Positions 1 to 8,045 of a stretch of 64,000 nt of DNA are shown piece after piece. A program made the translations under genes and the position numbers. Origin of the DNA: Phaeodactylibacter sp. (GTDB lineage: Bacteria > Bacteroidota > Bacteroidia > Chitinophagales > Saprospiraceae); the NCBI RefSeq assembly GCF_022763345.1, contig NZ_JALEGS010000058.1, positions 1-64,000 on the forward strand, written 5' to 3'. The notes beneath the pieces were generated by a model, which saw only the letters and a program-made list of their open reading frames with translations, did no database searches and was not told the DNA's origin. The stretch's first letter is position 1. Every line of letters starts with the position of its first letter.

Positions 1-5
1 CGGCA

Positions 6-60
6 TATACGCCTTGAAGCGGTATGCCCTGGAATAGCATACCACTTCGTAATGCGTATA
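6..60. repeat. Short TATAC...GTATA inverted-repeat element
   Basis: The two ends are an imperfect inverted repeat of about 23 bp (TATACGC...GGTATGC against the complement of GCATACCACTTCGTAATGCGTATA, read in parts) around a loop of about 10 bp. The right end carries the same CCACTTCGTNNTGCGTATA signature as the elements at 18573-18871 and 53262-53365, so this is the minimal form of one family. No transposase lies nearby. That it is a non-autonomous mobile element is inference. Confidence 0.6.
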
Positions 61-295
61 CTTGAACAAAAAATATAACCGCCCTGCTAAAGCCTTGAGC
101 TATAGCAGTACCGTTGGCATTGGCATTAAACAGATATGCCTGGGACAGCCGGTAGCTGAATCCCATGTCTGTGCTATACTCCGCTGGGCGCTTCCGGCAG
201 CGCAACTGGCTACAGCGCCGGGACACGGGGTGCCCGAAGGGCGGGGGTGGATCCAAGTCAATTCCTATTTTTTAACACATAAAAACCTTTCACCT
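61..295. other. Non-coding leader region upstream of the lipoprotein
   Basis: An open frame runs through this stretch into the next gene, but its translation has no signal or family resemblance and the repeat element sits directly before it. A GC-rich section at about 185-255 contains short inverted repeats. I regard it as intergenic and see no clear Bacteroidota promoter in it. Confidence 0.5.
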
Positions 296-835
296 ATGAA
301 AAACAAATTCCTGCTCCTCACCTTGCTGCTTGCTCTGCCCGTGCTGTGGGGCGGGTGCGACAAGCTTTTTACCACACCTGATGCAGCTTCTATTGCGCAA
401 CCAGATGAACTTCCACCAATTACTACCACTGGCGAGGGTGTTTTCGCCTGCAAAATCAATGGCGTAAACTGGCAGCGCTGTGGGGGCGGTTTTTTTGAGC
501 CCAGCAGCCTTAAAGGTGAATGGCACTCAGTCCTTAAGATTTTTTATTTGATTGCTATGAGGTCCTGTGGAGACTTTGATGACTCCATGAGTATCCATGC
601 TACCATTGATTCAGTAGGAGTTTATCCACTAGAACGTGCGACTTACGGTAACTTTGATATAGAATGCCAGGATGTTGCAGACCCCTACATCTTGCTGGAT
701 GGGGCTGACAATCGGATAGAAATACTCAATTTGGACACTGTTAAGACCATTGTGTCCGGGACTTTTCAGTGCACGCTGGTGCATGAAAAGTGCGGGGATA
801 CTCTGTTTATCACCGATGGAAGGTTTGACTTTTAA
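296..835 (+). CDS. Putative lipoprotein, DUF6252-like
   Basis: This encodes a 179-residue protein if translation starts at ATG 296. That start is preferred because a lipoprotein signal follows directly: a Lys-rich N-terminus, the hydrophobic run LLLTLLLALPVLW, then GGC with the lipid-attachment Cys near residue 19. The longer frame beginning at 62 would bury this signal. The mature part starts with a TTGEGVFACKINGVNW-like strand and ends with GDTLFITDGRFDF. That ending recalls small Bacteroidota lipoproteins annotated as DUF6252; the match is from memory. Several Cys residues suggest disulfides or metal contacts. The function is unknown and it is probably anchored in the envelope. Confidence 0.65.
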   Translation: MKNKFLLLTLLLALPVLWGGCDKLFTTPDAASIAQPDELPPITTTGEGVFACKINGVNWQRCGGGFFEPSSLKGEWHSVLKIFYLIAMRSCGDFDDSMSIHATIDSVGVYPLERATYGNFDIECQDVADPYILLDGADNRIEILNLDTVKTIVSGTFQCTLVHEKCGDTLFITDGRFDF

Positions 836-997
836 TCTGCCTGGAAATAAGTTGCCTTGCCAGCATAGCATATAGATTGACAACTTTTCTTGAATTCTTC
901 AGAGGGCGGCGATTTTCTTAGTGCCATCACTCTGACATAAATCATTGCGCATTTTCCTCCACTGGATTACCTTAAACCTTCACGAAACCGAATCACA

Positions 998-1501
998 ATG
1001 AAAGCCTTAGTCTGGTACGATTCTTTCTTTGGTAATACCCAGCAAATTGCAGAAGCGGTAGCAGAAGCCATCCGCCCCTATGTGCGAGTGGTAGAGCTGC
1101 AGCGTATTCAAAATGCTTCGCCTGAGGATTTGGAGCAGGCTGATATACTGATTGTCGGGTCGCCTACCCGGGGATTCCAGCCTTCTGAGGACACTAAAGC
1201 CCTCCTGCGTCAACTGCCGCGCCATGCGCTAAGAGGGGTGTGGGTAGCCGCCTTTGACACCCGGATTGCCCTGCATACCATCGAAAATGGCTTCTTCCGG
1301 TGGATTGTCAAAACCGGGGGCTATGCCGCAAGCACCATTCATAAAAGCCTGCTGCGCCATGAGGGACAAGCGGTTATCGCGCCGGATGGCTTTTGCGTGA
1401 CAGATAAGGAAGGACCATTGATGGAAGGCGAGCTGCAGCGTGCCCGGGCCTGGGGCAACACCATCGGGCAGATCGTGGGAGAAGAAATGGTGGTGGTGTA
1501 A
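998..1501 (+). CDS. Flavodoxin family protein
   Basis: This 167-residue protein begins MKALVWYDSFFGNTQQIAEAV, the usual flavodoxin pattern of a first beta strand, a phosphate-binding loop (here SFFGNT, residues 9-14) and helix 1. A GSPTRGFQPSE segment near residues 54-64 fits the second FMN-contacting loop, and ENGFFRWIVKTGGY fits the third. It is probably an FMN-binding electron-transfer or quinone-reductase-like protein in the cytoplasm. It stands alone: the next gene downstream is on the opposite strand and is decayed. The substrate cannot be read from the sequence. Confidence 0.8.
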   Translation: MKALVWYDSFFGNTQQIAEAVAEAIRPYVRVVELQRIQNASPEDLEQADILIVGSPTRGFQPSEDTKALLRQLPRHALRGVWVAAFDTRIALHTIENGFFRWIVKTGGYAASTIHKSLLRHEGQAVIAPDGFCVTDKEGPLMEGELQRARAWGNTIGQIVGEEMVVV

Positions 1502-1502
1502 A

Positions 1503-1979
1503 TTATTTCTTCTGCATGCGGAACTCAACCGGCCCCCCATCCAGCGTGAAGTTTTGGCTCAGGGTCAGGTAGCCTTCTTTTTGGCCACTAATGGAATAGT
1601 TTAGTCGCTGCATGTCCAATGGGATCGTTACTTCAAATTTCCCAAATTCGTCGGTAGTGTCCCTTTGGTTCAGAATAAGCAGGCTGACGCCGGGTAATGG
1701 CTCTGTCCCATCCTCATTCAGGATTTGCCCGGATACCTTTTCCAGGCTTCCATCCGGTAGCACTTTAAGGGGAGTGCTCTTCCCGTTGAGGGTCAATGAA
1801 TTTTCCTGAAGCTTCTAGTAATTTGCATTCAGCCGTATCCGGACGGTGTTGCCTCGCAGGGATTTGAAATCTGCCAGTCCATCTGCATCAATCCGGACGC
1901 TTTCTCACTTATTATCAACGAGTAATGGTACGAAGACCCATCTTTCAGTTCTGGGTTAAAGTCCAGCTCCGGATACCCT
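1503..1979 (-). pseudogene. Decayed gene with C-terminal carboxypeptidase-regulatory-like domain
   Basis: The last 97 codons (1796 down to 1503) are intact and contain SGQILNEDGTEPLPGVSLLILN followed by DEFGKFEVTIP, typical of a carboxypeptidase regulatory-like (CarboxypepD_reg) beta sandwich. Reading upstream on the minus strand, the same frame continues as VRIDADGLADFKSLRGNTV...LNANY, then meets a TAG codon near 1821. Still further upstream the coherent reading (YPELDFNPELKDGSSYHYSLI) lies in a different frame, so there is also a frameshift near 1905. No start codon or N-terminal part remains. I read it as the 3' remnant of a larger protein; the original family is not recognisable. Confidence 0.55.
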
Positions 1980-2076
1980 GGACGTCAGGATAATGGTACA
2001 TTCAAAAGGGGCACAAACATAGGGAAGGCGGTATTTATAGCAAGATAGCGAAGAATTCCAAATGGTCTGCCTTGCT

Positions 2077-2952
2077 TTACCATTCCCCACCTGCACCACC
2101 GCCACCGGTGAGGCCGCCTCCAAAGCCACCGAAGTCGCCCCAGTCTCCACCGCCGCCGCCGGACCAGCCACCTCCACCACCTCCAGACCAGCCACCGCCG
2201 CCGCCAATCCAAGGGAAGGGGAAGATCATCCAGCCACCACCGCGCCGGCCTCGTCGCCTGCGGTCCATATCGTAGCGCCCGCCGCGGTAATAGCCGCCAT
2301 CGTCATCATCGTCTCCACCACCGCCCATACGGCTGAGCACTACGATGAGAATAATTACAAAGAGGATGACCAGAATGGCCGGAATACCACCTTTGGCCTC
2401 TTGTTTGCCATCAGCCTGCTGTGGGGTATCATTGGTGTATTCGCCCTGCGCCAGTTCCATAATGGCACTTGTCGCCCGGTCGAGCCCGCGGTAGTAGCGG
2501 CCCTCCCGGAAATTGGGCGTGATGATTTCGTCAATAATCCGTTTGGCAAGAGCATCCGGCAGAAAGCCTTCAGCGCCGTAGCCCGTCATGATGCGAACCT
2601 TGCGGTCATCACGGGCTACGTAAATCAGTGCGCCATTGCTCTGCTCCCGGCTGCCGCCAATGCCCCAGGCCTCGTAGTATTCGAGTGCCCGGTTGAACGG
2701 GTCACCGCCCTCAAGCGAAGGTTCCGTTACGATAACGATCTGCGTGGAAGTCTGCCGGGCATACGCTGCCAGCTTTCGGGTCAGCTGTTCATTCTCCTGC
2801 CGGGACAACAACCCCGCATAATCATTGACTACCTCATTGGTGGGCGCAGGTACCGGCTGCTGAGCGCCAAGCGGTAGGGCAATTAGTGTGAAAAGGGCAA
2901 AAATCCAGGTCTGTAATCTCAATGTCTTAGTTTTAACTATAGGAAATATCAT
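2077..2952 (-). CDS. TPM domain protein with Gly-rich tail (YgcG-like)
   Basis: This encodes about 291 residues. It has a signal peptide ending LIALPLGAQ, a TPM domain (roughly residues 40-160: VVNDYAGLLS...TSTQIVIVT...GALIYVARDDRKVRIMTGYGAEG), a membrane helix (ILVILFVIILIVVL), a short run of Asp, and a Gly/Trp-rich low-complexity tail. The layout matches YgcG-type membrane TPM proteins; the TPM fold has been linked to phosphatase activity and photosystem repair, but the bacterial role is unclear. Frames open further to 2973, but ATG 2952 gives a better signal peptide and a smaller (20 bp) overlap with the preceding gene. It is the last gene of a lemA-TPM-TPM cluster. Confidence 0.8.
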   Translation of the reverse strand: MIFPIVKTKTLRLQTWIFALFTLIALPLGAQQPVPAPTNEVVNDYAGLLSRQENEQLTRKLAAYARQTSTQIVIVTEPSLEGGDPFNRALEYYEAWGIGGSREQSNGALIYVARDDRKVRIMTGYGAEGFLPDALAKRIIDEIITPNFREGRYYRGLDRATSAIMELAQGEYTNDTPQQADGKQEAKGGIPAILVILFVIILIVVLSRMGGGGDDDDDGGYYRGGRYDMDRRRRGRRGGGWMIFPFPWIGGGGGWSGGGGGGWSGGGGGDWGDFGGFGGGLTGGGGAGGEW

Positions 2953-3361
2953 CGGGCAGCTCGTTTTCATCATCGGACTGATAGGGGAAGAAGTCCTTCA
3001 ATTTAGCGCCGACCTGCTGTACAGCCGCACAAACCCCATCAGCGTAATTGCCGCATTTAAAGTGGGCGAGCATAATGTCCCGTTCTTCCGACCAGAAATC
3101 CTTTGGCACTTTCTCATTAATGCCCTTATCGCCGAGGATCGCAAGCTTGCGCTGTTCTGGTGCGATGAAGATGAGTACGCCATTGCGGGCCTCTGTTTTA
3201 TGCATTTCCAGTTTCAGGAAAGTCTTTTGGGCCGCCTGAAGTACATCGCCTTTCAGGTTATCCTCCAGGTGCACCCTGATCTCGCCTGAGGTGTTAAGCT
3301 CGGCTTCCTGAATGGCATCAATAATACGGTCTTCTTCTTCGGGTTGGAAAAAGCGGATCAT
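2933..3361 (-). CDS. Small cytoplasmic TPM domain protein
   Basis: This 142-residue protein has no signal peptide. The whole length is a TPM domain: EEDRIIDAIQEAELNTSGEIRVHLE near the start, then NGVLIFIAPEQRKLAILGDKGINEKVP, and an acidic C-terminus. It overlaps the start of the next, membrane-anchored TPM gene, so the two are probably translationally coupled. The upstream neighbour is lemA, separated by a region with a large hairpin. Adjacent LemA and paired TPM proteins, one with a membrane anchor and one soluble, are a recurring arrangement in Bacteroidota. The biochemical role is not established. Confidence 0.8.
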   Translation of the reverse strand: MIRFFQPEEEDRIIDAIQEAELNTSGEIRVHLEDNLKGDVLQAAQKTFLKLEMHKTEARNGVLIFIAPEQRKLAILGDKGINEKVPKDFWSEERDIMLAHFKCGNYADGVCAAVQQVGAKLKDFFPYQSDDENELPDDISYS

Positions 3362-3404
3362 ACAATTAGGCTTTGCCGGGCAGCTCGATTGAGTCGTTTG
3401 ACGG

Positions 3405-3515
3405 AAATAAGCTAGGCCGTTTTCTTTTTAGGCTTTTGCGGTATTCCTACAGCAACTTCCAAGTTTTCAGCTGCTTACGAAATACCGCAAAACCTTAAAC
3501 GGATTAGCTTATTTT
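3405..3515. repeat. Long imperfect hairpin between lemA and TPM gene
   Basis: The left arm at 3405-3445 (AAATAAGCTAGGCCG ... TTTTGCGGTATT) and the right arm at 3481-3515 (AATACCGCAAAA ... GGATTAGCTTATTTT) are complementary over about 35 bp with few bulges, and the 35-nt centre can also pair. It lies inside the presumed lemA-TPM transcript. It could be an attenuator, an RNA stabiliser or a small inserted element. A 14-mer inside it (TTTTGCGGTATTCC) also occurs at 23578-23591, but one 14-mer match is expected by chance. Confidence 0.6.
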
Positions 3516-3552
3516 GTTACCGTCTCTTTGAACCGCCCGGTTTAAAGAAATG

Positions 3553-4140
3553 CTAGAATTCTACTTTTGGCGCATTTTGCGCGCTGGCCTCAGCCTCAAA
3601 CTGAGCTCTCTGATCGAAGCCAAACAGGCCAGCAAAGAGGCTGCCCGGGAAGCGGCGTACCTTCTTATTGTATTCCGTCACCACATCATTGAAGCGGTCG
3701 CGCTCCACCTTAATGCGGTTTTCGGTGCCCTCCAGCTGCGCCTGCAGCTCGCGGAAGTTTTGGTTGGCCTGTAGTTGGGGATAACGCTCGGACACGACAA
3801 GCAGACGCCCCAGTGACTGTGACAGTGCGCCCTGCGCCTGCTGGAACTCTTGCAGTTTCTCCGCGCTGAGGTTGGAAGGGTCGATATTGACACTCGTTGC
3901 CCGGGAGCGTGCCTGCGTCACTTCGGTCAGGGTACTTTTCTCAAACTCCGCCACTCCTTTTACGGTGTTGACAAGGTTTGGGATCAGGTCGGCGCGGCGC
4001 TGATAGGCACTCTGTACTTTTGACCAGGCATTTTCCACATCCTCATCCATTTCGACGAAACCGTTGTAGCTGTTACAACCACTTACAAAAAGTACCAGCC
4101 CCAGGCCGATCAGGATAATTGGAAGAAGTAATGATCTCAT
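3553..4140 (-). CDS. lemA: LemA family protein
   Basis: This 195-residue protein starts with a hydrophobic segment (residues 4-20) followed by SGCNSYNGF, so it is either a lipoprotein (Cys22) or an N-terminally anchored membrane protein. The LemA signature follows: AWSKVQSAYQRRADLIPNLVNTVKG, then TLTEVTQARSRA, and GRLLVVSERYPQLQANQNFRELQAQLEGTENRI. The rest forms long helices, as in the Thermotoga LemA structure. Family members face the periplasm and their role is poorly defined. It is the first gene of the cluster with two TPM-domain genes, an association seen in many genomes. Confidence 0.92.
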   Translation of the reverse strand: MRSLLLPIILIGLGLVLFVSGCNSYNGFVEMDEDVENAWSKVQSAYQRRADLIPNLVNTVKGVAEFEKSTLTEVTQARSRATSVNIDPSNLSAEKLQEFQQAQGALSQSLGRLLVVSERYPQLQANQNFRELQAQLEGTENRIKVERDRFNDVVTEYNKKVRRFPGSLFAGLFGFDQRAQFEAEASAQNAPKVEF

Positions 4141-4242
4141 TGGTGTTTTGAATTTTAGAGTCTAAAGTTGATTGAAAAGCAGTTGGGATTCCATTCGGTT
4201 CGCCAGGACTGCCAAATTGTTAGACGAACGCAGGCCGGGAAG

Positions 4243-5319
4243 TCATTTTTGTTCCCGGAAAGCCTGAAGCAGGGCCTCGGCGGCATGAAAGGAGGACTGC
4301 TGCCCGTTCATCACCTGCCGTTCCACCTCTTCAAGCTGACTGCGTACGGTTTCATGATTGAAAAACAACTGTCTCAGCTCCCGGTTTATGGTTTCGTGCA
4401 GCCAGTAGCGGGACTGGGCGCGACGATTGTGCTCAAAGTAGCCATTGGTGCGGGTTTGTTCCTGATAAGCCTGAATGTCTTTCCAGACCTCCGGGATGCC
4501 CATTCCGGTGGTGGCGGAACAGATTTCCACCCGGGTCACCCATTCACTTTCCTTGGGTGGGAATAAGTGCATGGCATTGCGATACTCCTGTTTGGCTTGT
4601 TTGGCAAGCGGCAGGCGTTCCCCATCTGCCTTGTTGACCACGGCGAGATCCGCCATTTCCACAATGCCCCGCTTGATGCCCTGTAGTTCATCACCCGCAC
4701 CGGGCAATAGGAGCAACAGAAAGAAATCCGTCATGGAATGCACCGCTGTTTCTGACTGCCCCACGCCCACGGTTTCAATCAGGATCGTATCGTAGCCTGC
4801 CGCTTCACACAATATGATTGCCTCCCGTGTCTTCCGGGCCACCCCGCCCAGCGATTCTCCTGCAGGTGAGGGGCGAATAAAGGCATTCTCCTGATGTGCC
4901 AGCTGCTCCATACGGGTTTTGTCTCCCAGGATACTGCCCTGTGTCACCTGGCTTGTAGGGTCTACAGCGAGCACAGCGAGTTTTCGACCCTCTTTCAGCA
5001 CATGCAGCCCAAAAGCTTCAATAAAGGTACTTTTGCCCACGCCCGGCGTCCCCGTAATGCCAATCCGGACAGACTGTCCGCTCATCGGCAGGCAGGCTTC
5101 AATGATCTGCTGTGACAATGCCTGATGCTCCCGCCGGGTGCTCTCTACAAGTGTGATGGCTTTAGCCAGTGTTACCCGGTCTCCCTTTTGGATGCCGGAG
5201 GTATAATCCTCCAGCCTCCACGGCTTTTTCCGGATACGCCTGAGATTAGGGTTGAGGCTGCCGGGGGAGACAACGCCTTTTTGGGTATGCCGGCCAGTGG
5301 GACTTTGATCATCAGGCAT
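4243..5319 (-). CDS. meaB: Methylmalonyl-CoA mutase-associated GTPase MeaB
   Basis: This 358-residue protein is a G3E-type GTPase of the MeaB/ArgK family. The sequence shows a Walker A GTPGVGKST at 90-98, a switch region around DPTSQVTQGSILGDKTRM (120-137), ETVGVGQ at 182-188 and the guanine-specifying NKAD at 229-232. The C-terminal helices form the dimerisation arm. It gates loading and protection of the adenosylcobalamin cofactor of methylmalonyl-CoA mutase. The mutase itself is not in the window, but a methylmalonyl-CoA epimerase gene is at 55814-56218. The N-terminus has a polar extension of about 30 residues, so a later start is possible. Confidence 0.93.
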   Translation of the reverse strand: MPDDQSPTGRHTQKGVVSPGSLNPNLRRIRKKPWRLEDYTSGIQKGDRVTLAKAITLVESTRREHQALSQQIIEACLPMSGQSVRIGITGTPGVGKSTFIEAFGLHVLKEGRKLAVLAVDPTSQVTQGSILGDKTRMEQLAHQENAFIRPSPAGESLGGVARKTREAIILCEAAGYDTILIETVGVGQSETAVHSMTDFFLLLLLPGAGDELQGIKRGIVEMADLAVVNKADGERLPLAKQAKQEYRNAMHLFPPKESEWVTRVEICSATTGMGIPEVWKDIQAYQEQTRTNGYFEHNRRAQSRYWLHETINRELRQLFFNHETVRSQLEEVERQVMNGQQSSFHAAEALLQAFREQK

Positions 5320-5384
5320 ATTGGGTTCGGATATTTGGTACAGCAGCTAACTTAAGGAATCCATTCGGTAATTAATAGCCTGGC

Positions 5385-6164
5385 CTATTGCCGCTCTTTC
5401 CACTTGTCCATCACCTTATCAAAGCGGCTGTCCATACAAGCGCTAAGGTCAGTCGTTACAAACTGCCCATCCAGAAAAAGGCTGAAAATGCTTGCAGGGC
5501 TGGGAGCGGATTGAGCTTGCTCCAGGGTTTCCAGCTTAATAAGTTTTAGTGGCAGCCCCCGCTTTTCTGCCGTTTCCGAAAGGGATTGTTCTGCATGAAA
5601 AGGCGCAAATGGGCAACGGTTGGAATAATAGGCGGTCAAGCCTATAGGATTCGGGCACGTACCCGACCGTACGGAATCTTTAAAACCCGGGTTTTGCTCA
5701 TCGGGGGTTAACTTTTTAACCAGCAGGCTAAACCCGCTGCTGATGCGGTCTGCTTCTTCAAAGCCCTGCCGCAGCAGCCATTTGGTATCCGACATGAAAT
5801 GAAACTTCCGGGTGCCCACTACAGTGACCAGCCCCTTTTTGCCCTGTGCCTGAGCATCCTCCCATGCAGATTGCAGCAGAAGCTTGCCATAGCCTTGTTT
5901 CTTGTATTTTCCTGAGACCCAAAAGCAGTTGATGTTTAAATATCCTGGTGCAGAAATAGGTAGCCATGCGGTCTCAGCAGGCCCATACTCTATGAATACC
6001 TTCGCCCGGGCATCAAGCCTGCGAAAGACATAGCCACCTTCCAGCTCCCTTCGCAGCCAGGCTTTTTTTTCATTGTATCCTTCGATGCACTTTTTGTCGG
6101 ATATCGCACAGCAAATATGCTCCTCTGCCAGATTTTCAGGTGTGAGATTTATAAGTTCAGCCAT
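5385..6164 (-). CDS. GNAT acetyltransferase with YoaP-like C-terminus
   Basis: This 259-residue protein has two parts. Residues about 20-150 form a GNAT N-acetyltransferase fold, with INCFWVSGKYKKQGYGKLLLQSAWEDAQAQG matching the acetyl-CoA-binding motif A (V-x-x-x-x-(R/Q)-x-x-G-x-G/A pattern, here KKQGYGK). The remainder, with LTAYYSNRCPFAPFHAEQSL and a final helix, resembles the C-terminal domain of B. subtilis YoaP. The substrate is unknown. It is a single gene; the upstream side holds a long non-coding region. Confidence 0.8.
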   Translation of the reverse strand: MAELINLTPENLAEEHICCAISDKKCIEGYNEKKAWLRRELEGGYVFRRLDARAKVFIEYGPAETAWLPISAPGYLNINCFWVSGKYKKQGYGKLLLQSAWEDAQAQGKKGLVTVVGTRKFHFMSDTKWLLRQGFEEADRISSGFSLLVKKLTPDEQNPGFKDSVRSGTCPNPIGLTAYYSNRCPFAPFHAEQSLSETAEKRGLPLKLIKLETLEQAQSAPSPASIFSLFLDGQFVTTDLSACMDSRFDKVMDKWKERQ

Positions 6165-6614
6165 GTTGGAATCTATCTGGTTAAATCAAAAACAAAATAG
6201 ATACCTCCAACTCTGCCTGTCAATGTGAATAGTCACCCTTTGGAATATTTTTGAAAACAAGGCAAAACATACAAACAGCTACAGAAATAACCGGAAAGAG
6301 CGCCAAACAGCCTCCCCAACATTTCCCTTACACCTGTTAAAGTTCTTAATGACTTGATATTAAGAAATTAACAATTCTTATATCGTTCTGGATATCAGTA
6401 CGTTGAGGCGTGTCCTTTATTTAACGCTTACAGTAAGAGCCCGGCATTTCCGTTAAACTCTCCTAAGAAGCAGTGACAGCAGTTTCTGGCTATTGACCTG
6501 CCCGTTTATTCTATGCTTCTTTGTGATGTACCGATTGAAAACAATCCACACACCTAAAAACCCTGAACCCTGTTTTGTAAAGCTGTGAAATTAATTGAAG
6601 CCCCAATTGACAAG
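6165..6614. other. Long non-coding stretch, possible ncRNA on plus strand
   Basis: No open frame of credible length crosses this region on either strand. It is AT-rich at the left and ends in a strong plus-strand terminator at 6615-6643, although no plus-strand gene lies upstream. Complementary segments such as AAGAAGCA (about 6468-6476) and TGCTTCTT (about 6512-6519) allow an internal stem-loop. That combination suggests a non-coding RNA ending near 6643. I could not recognise it as 6S RNA, tmRNA, SRP RNA or RNase P RNA. Confidence 0.35.
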
Positions 6615-6643
6615 AAGGGGAGCCTTTCCGGTTCCCCTTTTTA
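6615..6643 (+). terminator. Rho-independent terminator
   Basis: The stem AAGGGGAGCC / GGTTCCCCTT (10 bp with one G-U pair) closes a 6-nt loop and is followed by TTTTT on the plus strand. The only possible upstream transcript on that strand is the non-coding stretch before it. Confidence 0.75.
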
Positions 6644-6732
6644 CTACCCAGAAGACGCCGCCCCTGCAGCAACTATCGCATTTATTCCTTAACAGGTGAA
6701 TTGCCGGTAGCGCTCAACCCGCTGTGGGGGCT

Positions 6733-7032
6733 TTATTGCTCCACCTGTGAAGCCACTTCCACACTCCATGCTTCAGGCTTGCCGCCAAATAGGACTTTGG
6801 TTTTTGCCCAGGTCCGCTTGAATAATTCTGAATGCCGGTATTGGTCCAACGCTGCCTCATTCTCCCAGTAACTGTAGGTGAAGAAAACTTCCGGCTGATT
6901 CCTGTCGCGCCAAAGCTCCAGGTGATGGCAGCCGGGGAAGCCCCGGATCAGCACTTTGCTGGATTCAAAAATACCTTGAAAATCTGCCGTTTTTTCAGGC
7001 TGGAAAGTCAGTTTGACGATTCGTTTGATCAT
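6733..7032 (-). CDS. Antibiotic biosynthesis monooxygenase (ABM) domain protein
   Basis: This 99-residue protein is a single ferredoxin-like ABM domain: KRIVKLTFQPEKTADFQGIFE, then FPGCHHLELWRDRNQPEVFFTYSYWENEAALDQYRHSELFKRTW. The family covers small dimeric oxygenases and YgiN-like quinol monooxygenases, but many members have no known activity. The start codon overlaps the stop of the upstream SAM hydroxide adenosyltransferase gene by 4 bp (ATGA), so the two are probably co-translated. Confidence 0.85.
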   Translation of the reverse strand: MIKRIVKLTFQPEKTADFQGIFESSKVLIRGFPGCHHLELWRDRNQPEVFFTYSYWENEAALDQYRHSELFKRTWAKTKVLFGGKPEAWSVEVASQVEQ

Positions 7033-7802
7033 GAGCGGAATTCGATTTGAACGGTATCTTCTACATTAATCCCTAACAGGCTGCTGGCTTTACCCATATT
7101 GATGGCAATTTCCAGTAAATCGGAGGAGTTGAACAGGCAAAGCGGCTCACCAATCTCCACTTCGTGGTATTGCCGGCATAGGGTTCGGATAGGGTCGTTA
7201 CGTTTGAAATAGAGAGCAAAGGACCGGTCAGCACCCACCTGTTCAAACAAGGAGCGATTGATATTGGTGATCGCATTATCAAAGCTGTCCACGAATATTA
7301 CGGACCCCCTGATTTGGGAAGGCCCTATGACCGGCTGCAGGGTGATGCGCTGCATAACTTCGGTCGTGGCTGTTCCAAGCTCAATAAGCGGCCGCCCCTG
7401 CGCTAAGTGCCCGACGGCCCGGGCATAGATGCGTTCCAGTGACATGAGCTCTTCCGGCGCGTACTCCAACAGATGGTATTGGTTGGGTGCATCCTCCGGA
7501 AAAATGAGCGAGAACAGGCCGTTGTCTGGTGCAACAAAGTAGTGCCCGCGATGAGCAGCAGCCAAAAACCGGGGCTTGTCTGAGGGATAATCGTTCACAC
7601 TGATCAGGTGAAGCGTGCCTTTAGGGAAGCTGCGCCAGGCATTCCGGAACAGAAAAGCGGCCTGCACAATATCGTAATTGCTCACCTGATGCGTGAGGTC
7701 AATCAGCTGTGCGGAGGGAGCAGCAGTCAACAGCGCGCCTTTCAACTTGGGGAGGTCAAAGCCTTTGTCGCCGAAATCAGTGGTAAGCGTTACAATTGCC
7801 AT
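7029..7802 (-). CDS. SAM hydroxide adenosyltransferase (DUF62 family)
   Basis: This 257-residue protein begins TLTTDFGDKGFDLPKLKGALL, the N-terminal signature of the SAM-dependent chlorinase/fluorinase/hydroxide adenosyltransferase fold, and continues with HLISVNDYPSD, HYFVAPDNGLFSLI and VIFVDSFDNAITNI. Family members of this non-halogenase type hydrolyse SAM to adenosine and methionine. The second domain (about residues 170-257) is a beta barrel ending SLLGINVEDTVQIEF. It is followed directly by the ABM-domain gene. The physiological purpose of the reaction is not known. Confidence 0.88.
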   Translation of the reverse strand: MAIVTLTTDFGDKGFDLPKLKGALLTAAPSAQLIDLTHQVSNYDIVQAAFLFRNAWRSFPKGTLHLISVNDYPSDKPRFLAAAHRGHYFVAPDNGLFSLIFPEDAPNQYHLLEYAPEELMSLERIYARAVGHLAQGRPLIELGTATTEVMQRITLQPVIGPSQIRGSVIFVDSFDNAITNINRSLFEQVGADRSFALYFKRNDPIRTLCRQYHEVEIGEPLCLFNSSDLLEIAINMGKASSLLGINVEDTVQIEFRS

Positions 7803-8045
7803 AGGCTATAGATGGAAGTGAATCGCTAAAATTAAAGGTAATGCGCTACTTATCCGAATTTTCCGGTCACACTCCTAAATTATTCAGGCTGGGGCAAAAT
7901 TAACGTAATCTTGAAGCAAGAGGCGGCCCAGGGTTGAACTTTTATGAATATATTAGAGTTCTGAAAGCATTAATTCGAACTTGGCTAGGTTGCCTCCTTA
8001 TAGAGCGTAACGGGCAAGTTCTTCACCAAAAGGGATACCATTATA

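Noticed and set aside
62..295. N-terminal extension of 78 codons before the lipoprotein
   Set aside because: The lipoprotein signal peptide starts at 296, and the extension translates intergenic sequence just after a repeat element.
2062..2877. 271-codon open frame opposite the membrane TPM gene
   Set aside because: It is the complement of a Gly-rich coding region and translates to low-complexity text; the minus-strand TPM reading has clear domains.
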